In this document: piece by piece, positions 1 through 8,192 of the stretch
How positions within the stretch are numbered: position 1 is the first letter of the stretch
Layout: each line of letters begins with the position of its first letter
Assembly: GCA_963648435.1 (NCBI GenBank)
Contig: CAVJDT010000002.1
Span: forward strand, 1-64,000
Reading direction: 5' to 3'
Origin: UMGS75 sp963648435
Lineage (GTDB): Bacteria; Bacillota_I; Bacilli_A; ML615J-28; CAG-313
Length of the DNA: 64,000 nucleotides
Notes under the pieces: model-generated
The model's database searches: none
Told to the model about the DNA's origin: nothing
What the model saw: only the letters and a program-made list of their open reading frames with translations
Translations under genes and position numbers: made by a program

Positions 1-73
1 TATGATGGAATAGTCTTAGGTAGTTTCTTACTAATTTATTTGGTGAAAAGTCAAAAGTTGTTGTTTTAAACAT
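1..73 (-). CDS. Start of an unrecognised gene, cut by the window edge
   Basis: Reading leftwards from an ATG at 71-73, 24 codons stay open to the edge (MFKTTTFDFSPNKLVRNYLR...). A strong ribosome binding site (AAAGGAGG) lies about seven bases upstream of the ATG, so the start looks genuine although too little protein is visible to name it. The gene has a promoter at 193-221 and a terminator-like hairpin at 106-141 inside its leader, so its expression is probably controlled by attenuation. No function can be given from this fragment. Confidence 0.6.
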   Translation of the reverse strand, partial: MFKTTTFDFSPNKLVRNYLRLFHH

Positions 74-105
74 TTCTACACCTCCTTTCTTTTTAAAAAT
101 AAAAC

Positions 106-141
106 AAAAAAGCAGTCTCTTAGATAATACTAAAAAACTGC
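106..141 (-). terminator. Intrinsic terminator inside a gene leader (candidate attenuator)
   Basis: On the minus strand GCAGTTTTTTAG and CTAAGAGACTGC form a 12-pair stem (two G-U pairs) around a 6-base loop, followed by TTTTTT. It lies between the promoter at 193-221 and the start codon at 73, about 30 bases before the ribosome binding site. It would therefore stop transcription before the gene unless antiterminated. No known riboswitch or T-box core is visible in the roughly 45 bases between the predicted transcript start and the hairpin. Confidence 0.7.
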
Positions 142-192
142 GTGTAGTGCTGTAAATAAGGGTGCGAGTAGTGTTATATTTGATATAGTAAA

Positions 193-221
193 ATTTTATC
201 ATTTAAAGGAATATTTTGCAA
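193..221 (-). promoter_or_regulatory. Promoter for the minus-strand gene at the left edge
   Basis: On the minus strand TTGCAA (216-221) and TAAAAT (193-198) are separated by 17 bases. Transcription from here would run through the hairpin at 106-141 into the gene starting at 73. Confidence 0.5.
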
Positions 222-298
222 ATTATATACTCTTTTTTTTATAAAATGAAATTTCCTTATTAACAAAAATAACGGGAAAGTATTAAAGATAACTAATA

Positions 299-1027
299 AT
301 GAGTAAATTAGGCGATAAAATAATAATAAATGAGGAATTAAGCCAAGAAGCTTTTGCTAAAGAACTTGGATATACTTCTAAAACAACTATTAATAAAATA
401 GAAAAAGGAATTAACGAAATAAGCTACGATAAATTAATGATACTAATTGATAAATATAATTTAACATTAGATCAAATATTTGAAAATAGTTCAAATAATA
501 CTCCACTTCCTAAAAATAAGAATTCAAATCTTTATATATCGTTTAGTGCAAGATCAAATGGTAATTCAGAAAATATTATAAAATACATGATGAATGAATT
601 TGATACCTTCATTAGTTTTAAAGATTTGTTTATTAATTCATGTAATAAATGCAAGTATCGACATGATGATATTTATAATTTGCTTGATAATAGTATTAAG
701 TATAATAAAATAATTTTTGTGGTTTCTATGTATTGTAAAAATCCACCTTCACTGTATTTTACACTTATGGAAAGAATACAAGAATATTTTGATAATAATG
801 AAGCAAATTAGAAAGTATTCATCAGCAAATTACATATTATAGGAATATATGGATCTGACGAAGAGTATCCTCTCTTTATTCCTTTGATATCAAATATTTT
901 AAATGATATAAATAAATGTTTGCCTATTCAAAGACATAAATACGAAATTAAAATGAGTGATTCGGTTATGGATAAGAAATGTATTGTTGCATTAATTGAT
1001 ACGTATAAAAGAAATATGGGTTTATAG
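299..1027 (+). pseudogene. XRE-type HTH fused to a flavodoxin-like domain, interrupted by an in-frame TAG
   Basis: The first 170 codons run from ATG at 299 to TAG at 809-811. Residues about 12-60 are an XRE/HTH_3 domain (LSQEAFAKELGY...INKIEKG). Residues about 78-165 resemble flavodoxin/NADPH-dependent FMN reductase folds (SARSNGNSENI, CNKC, IIFVVSMYCKNPPS). After the TAG the same frame stays open to TAG at 1027 and reads sensibly as the missing C-terminal part (IIGIYGSDEEYPLFIPLISN...). The gene therefore looks like a 242-codon gene broken by one nonsense mutation. No good ribosome binding site precedes 299, and the HTH lacks a few residues before its first helix, both consistent with decay. 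Stop readthrough is a less likely alternative. The HTH-flavodoxin fusion suggests a redox-linked regulator, which is inference. Confidence 0.6.
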
Positions 1028-1860
1028 GAAAGACTTATAGACCCCCACACCTTATAAAAAGATAGATATCGTAGCAATTAGGGATTTGAATCTGTCTATA
1101 AGTAATCATATTTATAGTAGAAATATAGAGGTTTTACAACCTATTTTGTAAATTTTGTTCCATATTTGGAACAATTTTTTTATTTCCTAGAGATATTTGA
1201 AGTTCTATTTAATTAATGAGAGTTGAATATATGGTATTTTAAGGTGGGAGGAAAAATAGTCAATTGAAGAAATTAGAACTAATATGCAATATAAGCTAAT
1301 ATCAAGAGTAGCCAGATTATTATAATAAATAAAATAGCACTAATAGTGATATTGCAAATAAATTATATGATGGCAAAAAACATATTATTAAACATAGCAG
1401 CGGTCCTGCAACATTTTATACTGTGCTTTAAAAGTGTCAAATGAAATCTTGTAATGGTATCGAAACGTTCTGTATTAAATTGTACAGATTAGAGTTTATA
1501 AGACTCAAATGTAAATTTTATTGAAAAGTCGAATTCTTATAGTAAAATAAAAACACATTAAATGAAAAATTGGTTGGTTACTCTACGAATGCATCTTTGA
1601 CTAAAAAAGAAAAAAAAGCAAGTGGGCTTTCAAGAGTATTTCTTTAAGACTGAAATAAAATCGGACAATCTAATTATAAAGTTTCTCACTTTTTATAATA
1701 TAAATCTTATTAAAGCATATATTGCGTAATAATTATTTCACCAGTTAAAAATTGATATAACTTCTTAATTACATACTTATAACTTTAAGTAATATCTTGT
1801 ATGTTTTCACATTTATAGAAAAAACCAATTTAATAAGTATTTCTAATCATATATAAACTT
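1028..1860. other. Non-coding, apparently decayed stretch
   Basis: No frame on either strand stays open for more than a few tens of codons. One plus-strand frame keeps short coding-like pieces separated by stops around 1330-1510 (NSDIANKLYDGKK, HSSGPATFYTVL), suggesting the remains of a gene I cannot identify. Apart from the terminator at 1155-1181 I see no RNA gene, repeat array or mobile-element end here. Confidence 0.5.
1155..1181 (+). terminator. Rho-independent terminator
   Basis: TTGTTCCA and TGGAACAA form a perfect 8-pair stem with loop TATT, followed by seven T. It lies about 130 bases after the broken HTH-flavodoxin gene and is its likely transcript end. Confidence 0.75.
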
Positions 1861-1887
1861 AAAAATCTTGCCAATAAAGCAAGATCT
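1861..1887 (-). terminator. Terminator of the phosphofructokinase gene
   Basis: On the minus strand ATCTTGC and GCAAGAT form a 7-pair stem around TTTATTG, followed by TTTT. It starts a few bases after the stop codon at 1892. Confidence 0.7.
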
Positions 1888-1891
1888 TTTC

Positions 1892-3124
1892 TTATATTAT
1901 TTGCTTGGTAGCTTTAATTTTGAAGTATTTAATTATACCATTTTGAATTTGGGGTCTTACATCACCTTGAATTAAGGGTAATGCATACTCTAAATAATCA
2001 TCCGTAATATTGTTACCTCGCTCATTTATCCATTCATTTGGAACAGGTTTTACATAGTTTGCGACTAATGCTAGGGGAGTAGTGGTATATTTAACTTTAT
2101 ATGGAGAGTTACAAGTTCTAGAAATACTAATCATTTTATCGGTATAACCCTTTAGGTAAATTTTAACTCCATATTTACCCACATTATACGCTTCTGTTAT
2201 GTCCGCTTTAGAAAGAATATGGGCAGCAGAACGTTGTAAAATATTTAGTTCGACACTTCTTACCGGAAGTCCTAATTCTTTATTAACTGCTTCCGCAAGC
2301 ACTAGCCCAACACCACCTAATTGAAGGTGCCCAAAATTATCATTTTGATTATATAATCTTTTTTGAAGTAGATAATTACCTTCTTCATCACGGATTCCCT
2401 CTGATACCGCAACCAATACTTTTTGTTTTTTTTGATAAATGTTTTTAACATCTTCTAAAAATTCTTTTAAACAAAAGGTATGTTCAGGAATATAAATTAA
2501 ATCCGGTCCATATCCCGCATAACATGCAAGTTTACTCGCACAAGTTAACCATCCACTATCACGGCCCATGATTTCAACAAATGTTACTCTACCTTTTTGA
2601 TAGACATTTGTATCTTGATATATCTCAGTAATCGCCGTATAAATAAACTTGATGGCTGAACCATATCCTGGAGTATGGTCAATTAGAACCATATCATTAT
2701 CAATGGTTTTAGGAATTCCAATAACTTGACACTTATATTTACTCATTTTAAAATATTCACCAAGCCTATGACATGTATCCATAGAATCATTTCCCCCAAT
2801 ATAATAAAAACATTTAATATTATACTTGCGAAATATTTTTTCAATATGTTGGTATATTTCATCATTTTGATTACTTGGCATTTTGAATCTAACTGAACCA
2901 AGGGCAGCTGCCGGTGTTGTTTTTAATAAATTAAGTTCTTCTTTGGTATAATCATTAAAATCAATAAATCTTTCATTAATAATTCCATCAATTCCATTTA
3001 ATAATCCATAAACATGGTCAAATGCCTGGGTTTTAAGACTCTCTTCAATTATTCCAAGTAAACTAGCATTAATAACTGCGGTTGGACCACCTGACTGACC
3101 AACCATACACGAACCTTTTTCCAT
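1892..3124 (-). CDS. pfp: Pyrophosphate-type 6-phosphofructokinase
   Basis: This cytoplasmic glycolytic enzyme phosphorylates fructose 6-phosphate. Its 410 residues show the family motifs SGGPTAVIN (11-19), GGNDS (110-114), PKTIDND (138-144) and MGRDSGW (186-192). ATP-dependent enzymes usually have GGDGS and PGTIDND. The Asp at the second position of the GGND motif (D113) and the Lys in PKT are the classic marks of pyrophosphate-dependent enzymes, so PPi is the likely phosphoryl donor. The Asn before D113 is common in one long PPi-PFK subgroup. The gene stands alone with a GAGGT ribosome binding site and its own terminator. PPi-PFK is typical of Acholeplasma-like and several anaerobic Bacillota lineages. 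Donor choice is inferred from motifs, not shown. Confidence 0.88.
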   Translation of the reverse strand: MEKGSCMVGQSGGPTAVINASLLGIIEESLKTQAFDHVYGLLNGIDGIINERFIDFNDYTKEELNLLKTTPAAALGSVRFKMPSNQNDEIYQHIEKIFRKYNIKCFYYIGGNDSMDTCHRLGEYFKMSKYKCQVIGIPKTIDNDMVLIDHTPGYGSAIKFIYTAITEIYQDTNVYQKGRVTFVEIMGRDSGWLTCASKLACYAGYGPDLIYIPEHTFCLKEFLEDVKNIYQKKQKVLVAVSEGIRDEEGNYLLQKRLYNQNDNFGHLQLGGVGLVLAEAVNKELGLPVRSVELNILQRSAAHILSKADITEAYNVGKYGVKIYLKGYTDKMISISRTCNSPYKVKYTTTPLALVANYVKPVPNEWINERGNNITDDYLEYALPLIQGDVRPQIQNGIIKYFKIKATKQII

Positions 3125-3256
3125 CTTATACCTCGACTTTCTTTATATATTATATCTTAAAAAAGTTTTTTTTCATATTCATTTATTTATGAAAATGTTT
3201 ACTTAAATTACATAAAAAGTTAAAATTCGTTAAAAATATTAATATAGGAGGATTTT

Positions 3257-4522
3257 ATGAAAAAATTTAAATGTTTATTTATTAGATTAACCCTACTTAT
3301 TATCTTATCATTTATTTTTTTAACTTCTTGTAATGAAATTGATGAACTTAAAGATAAAATAACAACAACCATTAAAATCAGTAATGTTAAGACTTATTCA
3401 AATGATAAATTACAAGAAAATTTAGGATTTATTAATAAAGGTAATGTTACTATTAATCAAGAAAATAACACAATAAAAGTTGATAAAATGGAACCAAAGG
3501 ATAAAATAACCTTTGATATAATGGTTACTAATAACAGTTTTATGAATGTAAAATCAAATATTATTATTTCTTCACTTAATAATAGTGAATTATTTCAAGA
3601 AATGGATATTGCGATTGATGAAAAACATTACCATGGAATGAATGCTTATACTAACTATTATCCTTTAGGAATGAAGGATGATGATAAATCAAAGGTATTT
3701 AGTGTAACCATCTCTTATCCTAAAGCTTATATTACCGATAAAAAAGATAGTGAATATACTTTAAAAATTGAAAATGATGTGGTAATGGCATCTGTTGAAA
3801 AAAATGAATTAAAAGAAAATGAATTAGGAATTAAAACCATGCAAGATTTAATTTTATTTAAAGAGGCAATTAATAATGAATATGATTTTAAAGACGATAC
3901 TTTTAAATTACTAGCTTCAATTGATGGTGAAAATAAAGAATTTACTAGTATTTTAAATAATCATAATAAGCTTGATAATGTTATTATCGATGGTAATAAC
4001 CACAGTATTAAAAACATTAAATTACCTGTTCAAGATAATGGGGGATTAATTTCCTATAATACTTCCAAATTAACCATTAAAAACATTATTTTTGATAACT
4101 TTATGGTTGAAACAACCCCTGATAAAAATCAAACATATGCTGGTGTCATCATTGGAAAAAACTACGCAAATGTCATATTTGAAAATGTTAAAATCATAAA
4201 TTCAAAAATTAAAAATAACTGGCAATGTGGCGGTTTTGTCGGATACTCAGAAACTTACACACCTTCTTTTAAAAATTCAAAAATTGAAAACACTTTTATT
4301 GGTGGAAAAAATGCAACATCAGGCTGTTTCTTTGGTCTTGGGGTTGTTGATGTTAAGTTAGAAAATTGCACGGCTAAAAATGTAAAACTATTTACCGATG
4401 GTTTAACCTGGGATTCAACTCAAAAATTAAATAATAATTATTATGTTGGCCATCTTTATGGTAAAACCTTAACCACCACTAATTGTACTGAAGAAAATGT
4501 AACGGTGGTAGATAAAGAATAA
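3257..4522 (+). CDS. Lipoprotein with a C-terminal beta-helix-like region (GLUG/pectate-lyase-like repeats)
   Basis: The N-terminus is a lipoprotein signal peptide with lipobox FLTSC, so Cys25 would be lipidated and the protein held on the outer face of the membrane. Residues about 35-175 are predicted beta-rich and unrecognised. Residues about 185-420 contain repeating short strands ending in Gly-rich turns (GVIIGKNYANVIFENVKI, GGFVGYSETYTPSFKNSKI, GCFFGLGVVDVKLENCTA), the pattern of a right-handed beta-helix and similar to GLUG repeats. A perfect AGGAGG site precedes the ATG. It converges on the serpin gene and shares a bidirectional terminator with it. No catalytic motif is seen; a surface adhesion or carbohydrate-contact role is only a guess. 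Confidence 0.7.
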   Translation: MKKFKCLFIRLTLLIILSFIFLTSCNEIDELKDKITTTIKISNVKTYSNDKLQENLGFINKGNVTINQENNTIKVDKMEPKDKITFDIMVTNNSFMNVKSNIIISSLNNSELFQEMDIAIDEKHYHGMNAYTNYYPLGMKDDDKSKVFSVTISYPKAYITDKKDSEYTLKIENDVVMASVEKNELKENELGIKTMQDLILFKEAINNEYDFKDDTFKLLASIDGENKEFTSILNNHNKLDNVIIDGNNHSIKNIKLPVQDNGGLISYNTSKLTIKNIIFDNFMVETTPDKNQTYAGVIIGKNYANVIFENVKIINSKIKNNWQCGGFVGYSETYTPSFKNSKIENTFIGGKNATSGCFFGLGVVDVKLENCTAKNVKLFTDGLTWDSTQKLNNNYYVGHLYGKTLTTTNCTEENVTVVDKE

Positions 4523-4523
4523 G

Positions 4524-4572
4524 AAAAATCACTAGAAAGTACCAATATATGGCATCTTCTAGTGATTCTTTA
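4524..4572. terminator. Bidirectional terminator between convergent lipoprotein genes
   Basis: ATCACTAGAA and TTCTAGTGAT form a 10-pair stem around a 19-base loop. T-rich tails on both strands would end the plus-strand lipoprotein gene and the minus-strand serpin gene. Confidence 0.75.
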
Positions 4573-4574
4573 TT

Positions 4575-5831
4575 TTATAGGCTACGTATAACCCCTACAA
4601 ATAATGGTAAGTTATTAGCATCATAAATTACATAAAGAAATGGACGATTTAAAGTTAATTCAATATTTATTTTTAGTTGTGAGGAAGTTGTATCACCATT
4701 AATTATCGTTACCGCTGCAGCTTTTGTTCCGTTTTCATCAAAGATGACTTTTGCTTTTTGGGTTATAGTAGAAACAAAAGTATTTTCGCCATATAAAGCA
4801 CTAATCGTTGCTTTAAAAGGATCAAAAATATTTGATATACCAAGAGACTTAAGTACACTTGCGATATTTATTTCGGAACTAACTTCAAATTTAGGCACTG
4901 AAACTATCACATCACCTACATTATAAAATACATTTCTTAAGAAGATATCACTATTTAGTAAATCATCAACAGTATGACTAGCCTTAGGTAACATGTATCG
5001 TACTTTACAGTTATTACTATAGTAATCAATTGCTTCGATATACATTTCATTTTCATAATATGAAGAAGAAATTGTATGTTTTAAGTATGTTACTATCTTT
5101 TTATTGTCAAATAATCCTTTATAGATGTCTTCTTTTTTCATTTCTTCTTTCCATTTATTTTCAAAATATACAGTGTTAATTAATGAAAGTGCAGTTTTAT
5201 CATTCATTAATAAATCACTTGGTTTCATTTTTAATAAATCATATGTATGATAATTTATCCAGTTACATATTTGTTCTAATGAATCATCATCAAATGTGGT
5301 TCTAAAAGCATCCACAAAATAATTTTCTTCTAAAATTTTTGCATAATCTTTATTAACTTCATATTTTTTATTTACCCATATTGAGTTAGCTATTTCACTT
5401 GTACCTAGTTTATTATTATAATAATTATTGATATAAGCTTTCTTTAGTTCACTTCTTAATAAAGTTTTATCATTGATAGTTAGTAAATTTTCAAGTTCTA
5501 AGGCACTTTCACCTTCACACGCTTCATAAAGCATTGCAAGTGCAAAATATAAACTAATTGGTGAATAAATTTCGTTTTTATTAGATTTAAAAATTTCTTT
5601 AGTAGTTGTATTAGTAAATTTATTTAAAATAGTAATAAAATTTTGATTATTTGTTTCAGTTGAGGTTGTAGACTTTGGATATACTACTTTATTTACCCGT
5701 ATAAAATTATCATTGTCTTTAAATTTTAAAGTTTTTCTCGTTTTATTAGTAGTTTTACAACTAACAAATCCACACATTAATACAGTCAAAACAAGTAATA
5801 AAATTCTTTTTAGATTTTTTTTCATAGGCAT
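4575..5831 (-). CDS. Serpin-family protease inhibitor, lipoprotein form
   Basis: A full-length serpin (418 residues) preceded by a lipoprotein signal with lipobox GFVSC (Cys25). Serpin hallmarks include SPISLYFALAMLYEAC, NSIWVNK, LSLINTVYFENKW, VSVPKFEVSSE and the C-terminal NRPFLYVIYD...PLFVG. The reactive-loop hinge DENGTKAAAVT (365-375) has Gly at P15, Thr at P14 and the Ala run at P12-P10 expected of inhibitory serpins. The loop from 366 to about 385 is a few residues longer than in antitrypsin, so P1 cannot be fixed; it lies within GDTTSSQLK. The serpin would act outside the cell against an endogenous or host protease. It lies just downstream of a lipoprotein cysteine peptidase on the same strand but has its own promoter (5854-5882). 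An AAAGGAG-like site supports the start; Met3 is an alternative. Confidence 0.88.
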   Translation of the reverse strand: MPMKKNLKRILLLVLTVLMCGFVSCKTTNKTRKTLKFKDNDNFIRVNKVVYPKSTTSTETNNQNFITILNKFTNTTTKEIFKSNKNEIYSPISLYFALAMLYEACEGESALELENLLTINDKTLLRSELKKAYINNYYNNKLGTSEIANSIWVNKKYEVNKDYAKILEENYFVDAFRTTFDDDSLEQICNWINYHTYDLLKMKPSDLLMNDKTALSLINTVYFENKWKEEMKKEDIYKGLFDNKKIVTYLKHTISSSYYENEMYIEAIDYYSNNCKVRYMLPKASHTVDDLLNSDIFLRNVFYNVGDVIVSVPKFEVSSEINIASVLKSLGISNIFDPFKATISALYGENTFVSTITQKAKVIFDENGTKAAAVTIINGDTTSSQLKINIELTLNRPFLYVIYDANNLPLFVGVIRSL

Positions 5832-5853
5832 CTCCTTTTGTTTTTACACTACT

Positions 5854-5882
5854 ATTATAAGAAAAAAACATTATAAAAGCAA
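5854..5882 (-). promoter_or_regulatory. Promoter of the serpin gene
   Basis: On the minus strand TTGCTT (5877-5882) and TATAAT (5854-5859) are spaced by 17 bases, about 20 bases before the serpin start codon. Confidence 0.6.
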
Positions 5883-5910
5883 CAATTATGAGTCAAGTCC
5901 TAATTGACTA

Positions 5911-5940
5911 AAAGAAAAAGCATAGTAACTATGCCTTTTT
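5911..5940. terminator. Terminator overlapping the stop of the C39-like peptidase gene
   Basis: GCATAG TTA CTATGC forms a 6-pair stem extended by flanking A and T runs. U-rich tails follow on both strands. The peptidase stop codon lies inside the hairpin, so this ends its transcript before the serpin promoter. Confidence 0.65.
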
Positions 5941-7782
5941 CTCGATTACATATGCAATATTACGCCAAGTGTTATTGATAACACTTACACTATATTCACA
6001 ATATACATTAGGAACATTAGGATCATTACAAACAATATATAAGACATTATTAATATACTTATAACCGATTGCGACTATCAAATGACCATTAGTGTAGTAG
6101 TTCTTTTCAGTAGATGTCATTTGCCCCTTTACACTTAATCCACAAGGTCCAACTGTCGCAAGATGCTTTACAAGTTCTTCTACTGAGTACATCCTTGCAA
6201 CATATGCATCATAGCCAAATGATGACATTCCAACTGTATTATATACCCAGTTTCCAAAAATACCTGAATTATATTCTTTAAATTTATAAGCAATATAACG
6301 ATGTTCATAAGTATCATAACTACTGAAATCTTCACCCATATATTTTAATAACATTGTTGAAGTAGTTGGGCTACAAATACTATTACCAATAGTTGGTACG
6401 GCTCCTTGATATAGTCTAGGTACTTGATAAATTACTTCTTTAGGTAAATTAGTAATATCAACATCATAACTATAACCAGGATTATAATATGCGAAAGAAA
6501 CTAAAGATAACCGGGGAGAAGTATCTTCTAAACTTGTTCTTCTAAGTACAACCTTAAATTGCACTTTTTCTCCATATTTGTTATTTAACACCATCACTTC
6601 ATCATCTGATAATTTAATTAAACTATTTTGTTGATCATAACATTTATTTTCAAGTCCAAACCCCCATGGATGATAAGTAATATAATCACTCCATACTCCG
6701 TTTACCATTACTTTAACAAATAACTCAACTGTCGCCGCTATATTTGAAACAGCTGCCCATGATGCTACTAGTGATTTAAACGGGATTGTGGAAATTTCAC
6801 CTGATTCATAACTACCTTCAAGGGCATTTGTGGTAAGAACTAATTTATCGTTTTCAAGTACCACATTATTAAAACTTTTTTCATCAAATTCACTAGCCCT
6901 AGTTATTGCTTGATGTGGTTTTGTTTTTGAATCTTCTTTTAAGACTTCTACTTCAAAATCTTTACTCATTGTTTTTTCACCTACCTTTAAAGTTAATGTT
7001 AAAATTACTATAGTTGTATTACTAGGCCGATTTACCTTACCAGTTGTGGTAATAATCATTTCATTACTTGTTGCCCAATTAATTTCAACACCTGGCAAAA
7101 CTTCAGGATACATAAAATCATTTATATCATAATATACTTGCTCAGGAATTTCAAATTTTTCCATTGACTCATTTAGTAACTCATCAGTTGAATATTTCAA
7201 TACTTTAATTTCATAATCTTTGGTTATACTAATCGTAGAATATGTAAAAGTTGCAGTTAAGGTGCCTACTTGATCAACATTAGAACGTGTTATGGTACCT
7301 GTATGCCAAATAATTAGGGGAGTTTTCGAAATCCAATTAATATTAATATCATCAAGTTGCTTTATAAGAGTTAAATTGCCACTAGTTTCGGTTGGCATCA
7401 CTAATTCTTTCATTTTATTTTCCACATATTTACGTTTACTAGCATCAGAATTATCTGCTTGAACGATAACTTCAAAAGTTTTAGTTTTAACTACCTTACC
7501 TAAGGTTAACACTACTGTCAATGTTACTAAAGTATTTTCATTTGGTAAAGTTACGATGCCACTATTTGTGATAAGTTCTTCATTTGATGAACTCCATGAT
7601 GCATTTACTTCACCATATTTTGGGGCTAAACTTAAATTAGTATTAGTAGACTTTGGTAATACAATTTCATTATAAGCAGATTGAACTTTTTCAATATTAG
7701 TATCTTCATTTTTTCCACATCCAACTAAAAATGTGCTTATAAGAACCATTAATATTAAACAAATTCTTTTTGTTATATTCAT
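5929..7782 (-). CDS. Lipoprotein with Ig-like repeats and a C-terminal C39-like cysteine peptidase domain
   Basis: The lipoprotein signal ends at Cys22 (FLVGC). Three Ig-like repeats of about 80 residues follow (about 35-290). Each begins LPKST/MPTET/IPEQV, carries a W-S/W-I/W-A strand and ends in a V-rich strand before K/V-L, like the atrophied bacterial Ig family. Residues about 290-430 are a further beta-sandwich. Residues 452-617 match Peptidase_C39_2: catalytic Cys470 (NSICSPTTSTML), His567 (NGHLIVAIGY) and Asp587 (CNDPN). All three catalytic residues are present, so it should be an active surface cysteine peptidase. The Ig repeats probably extend the peptidase away from the membrane. 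A serpin lipoprotein lies directly downstream, making a peptidase/inhibitor relationship worth testing. The substrate is unknown. Confidence 0.85.
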   Translation of the reverse strand: MNITKRICLILMVLISTFLVGCGKNEDTNIEKVQSAYNEIVLPKSTNTNLSLAPKYGEVNASWSSSNEELITNSGIVTLPNENTLVTLTVVLTLGKVVKTKTFEVIVQADNSDASKRKYVENKMKELVMPTETSGNLTLIKQLDDININWISKTPLIIWHTGTITRSNVDQVGTLTATFTYSTISITKDYEIKVLKYSTDELLNESMEKFEIPEQVYYDINDFMYPEVLPGVEINWATSNEMIITTTGKVNRPSNTTIVILTLTLKVGEKTMSKDFEVEVLKEDSKTKPHQAITRASEFDEKSFNNVVLENDKLVLTTNALEGSYESGEISTIPFKSLVASWAAVSNIAATVELFVKVMVNGVWSDYITYHPWGFGLENKCYDQQNSLIKLSDDEVMVLNNKYGEKVQFKVVLRRTSLEDTSPRLSLVSFAYYNPGYSYDVDITNLPKEVIYQVPRLYQGAVPTIGNSICSPTTSTMLLKYMGEDFSSYDTYEHRYIAYKFKEYNSGIFGNWVYNTVGMSSFGYDAYVARMYSVEELVKHLATVGPCGLSVKGQMTSTEKNYYTNGHLIVAIGYKYINNVLYIVCNDPNVPNVYCEYSVSVINNTWRNIAYVIEKKA

Positions 7783-7872
7783 AATTTCACCTCATTTATA
7801 ATATATTATATCATAGATAGCCTTTCCCTTCTTAGATTTTGCGTAAGAAAAATTTAATAAATTTCATTTTGC

Positions 7873-7901
7873 TTGACTTATTATGCAATTTATTGTATAA
7901 T
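7873..7901 (+). promoter_or_regulatory. Promoter of tRNA-Cys
   Basis: TTGACT (7873-7878) and TATAAT (7896-7901) are separated by exactly 17 bases. The near-consensus promoter ends 13 bases before the tRNA. Confidence 0.85.
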
Positions 7902-7914
7902 ATCCTAGTCTAAT

Positions 7915-7988
7915 GGCTCTGTAGCCAAGCGGTAAGGCGTGGGTCTGCAACACCCTGATCGCCGGTTCAAATCCGGCCGGAGCCTCCA
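7915..7988 (+). tRNA. tRNA-Cys (anticodon GCA)
   Basis: The acceptor stem GGCTCTG pairs with CGGAGCC (one G-U). Discriminator T7985 and an encoded CCA end the gene. The anticodon arm GGGT-CTGCAAC-ACCC carries GCA. The T arm has GCCGG-TTCAAAT-CCGGC. All arms are intact in 74 bases. A strong promoter precedes it and a weak terminator-like hairpin follows at 8001-8022. Confidence 0.97.
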
Positions 7989-8000
7989 TTATTCAAAAAT

Positions 8001-8022
8001 AGCTATTAAGTTATAGTTTTTT
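8001..8022 (+). terminator. Weak terminator after tRNA-Cys
   Basis: AGCTAT and ATAGTT form a 6-pair stem (one G-U) with a 6-base loop followed by T. It is the only candidate stop between the tRNA and the riboswitch 56 bases downstream, and it is weak. Some transcripts may continue from the strong tRNA promoter into the riboswitch. Confidence 0.4.
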
Positions 8023-8044
8023 AACTTATGTCGTTATATTATCC

Positions 8045-8136
8045 AAAGGGGAGTAGCACAAGACTTGTCTTGGCTTAGTTTCGTCATCACGATTTAATTA
8101 TCCGGAACTAAGATTCACTAGAAATGCAAGACCTTT
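8045..8136 (+). promoter_or_regulatory. yybP-ykoY (manganese) riboswitch
   Basis: The conserved core is present in order: AAAGGGGAGTAGC (from 8045), GTCATCACGAT, ATCCGGAAC and GCAAGACCTTT (to 8136). AAAGG (8045-8049) pairs with CCTTT (8132-8136) to close the P1 stem. This family senses Mn2+. CCTTT and the preceding AAGACC are shared with the terminator at 8128-8166, so ligand-stabilised P1 would prevent the terminator and switch the gene on. It lies directly ahead of a P-type ATPase, an established target class for this riboswitch. The motif match is direct reading; the ON logic is inferred from the overlap. Confidence 0.92.
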
Positions 8137-8166
8137 ATTCTATTTTTAGAATAATGGTCTTTTTAT
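8128..8166 (+). terminator. Riboswitch expression-platform terminator
   Basis: AAGACC (8128-8133) pairs with GGTCTT (8156-8161), continued after a mismatch by TTATTCTA/TAGAATAA, then a T run. It shares bases with the P1 stem of the preceding riboswitch, the arrangement expected for ligand-controlled antitermination. Confidence 0.85.
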
Positions 8167-8192
8167 TTATAATTTTATTAAGGAGAAAAAAT

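Noticed and set aside
7915..8045. T-box leader ahead of the ATPase
   Set aside because: No T-box bulge or specifier loop; the sequence before the riboswitch is a complete tRNA-Cys gene.
8124..8192. ATG at 8124 as start of the P-type ATPase
   Set aside because: It lies in the riboswitch/terminator; ATG 8193 has AAGGAG and the normal N-terminus.
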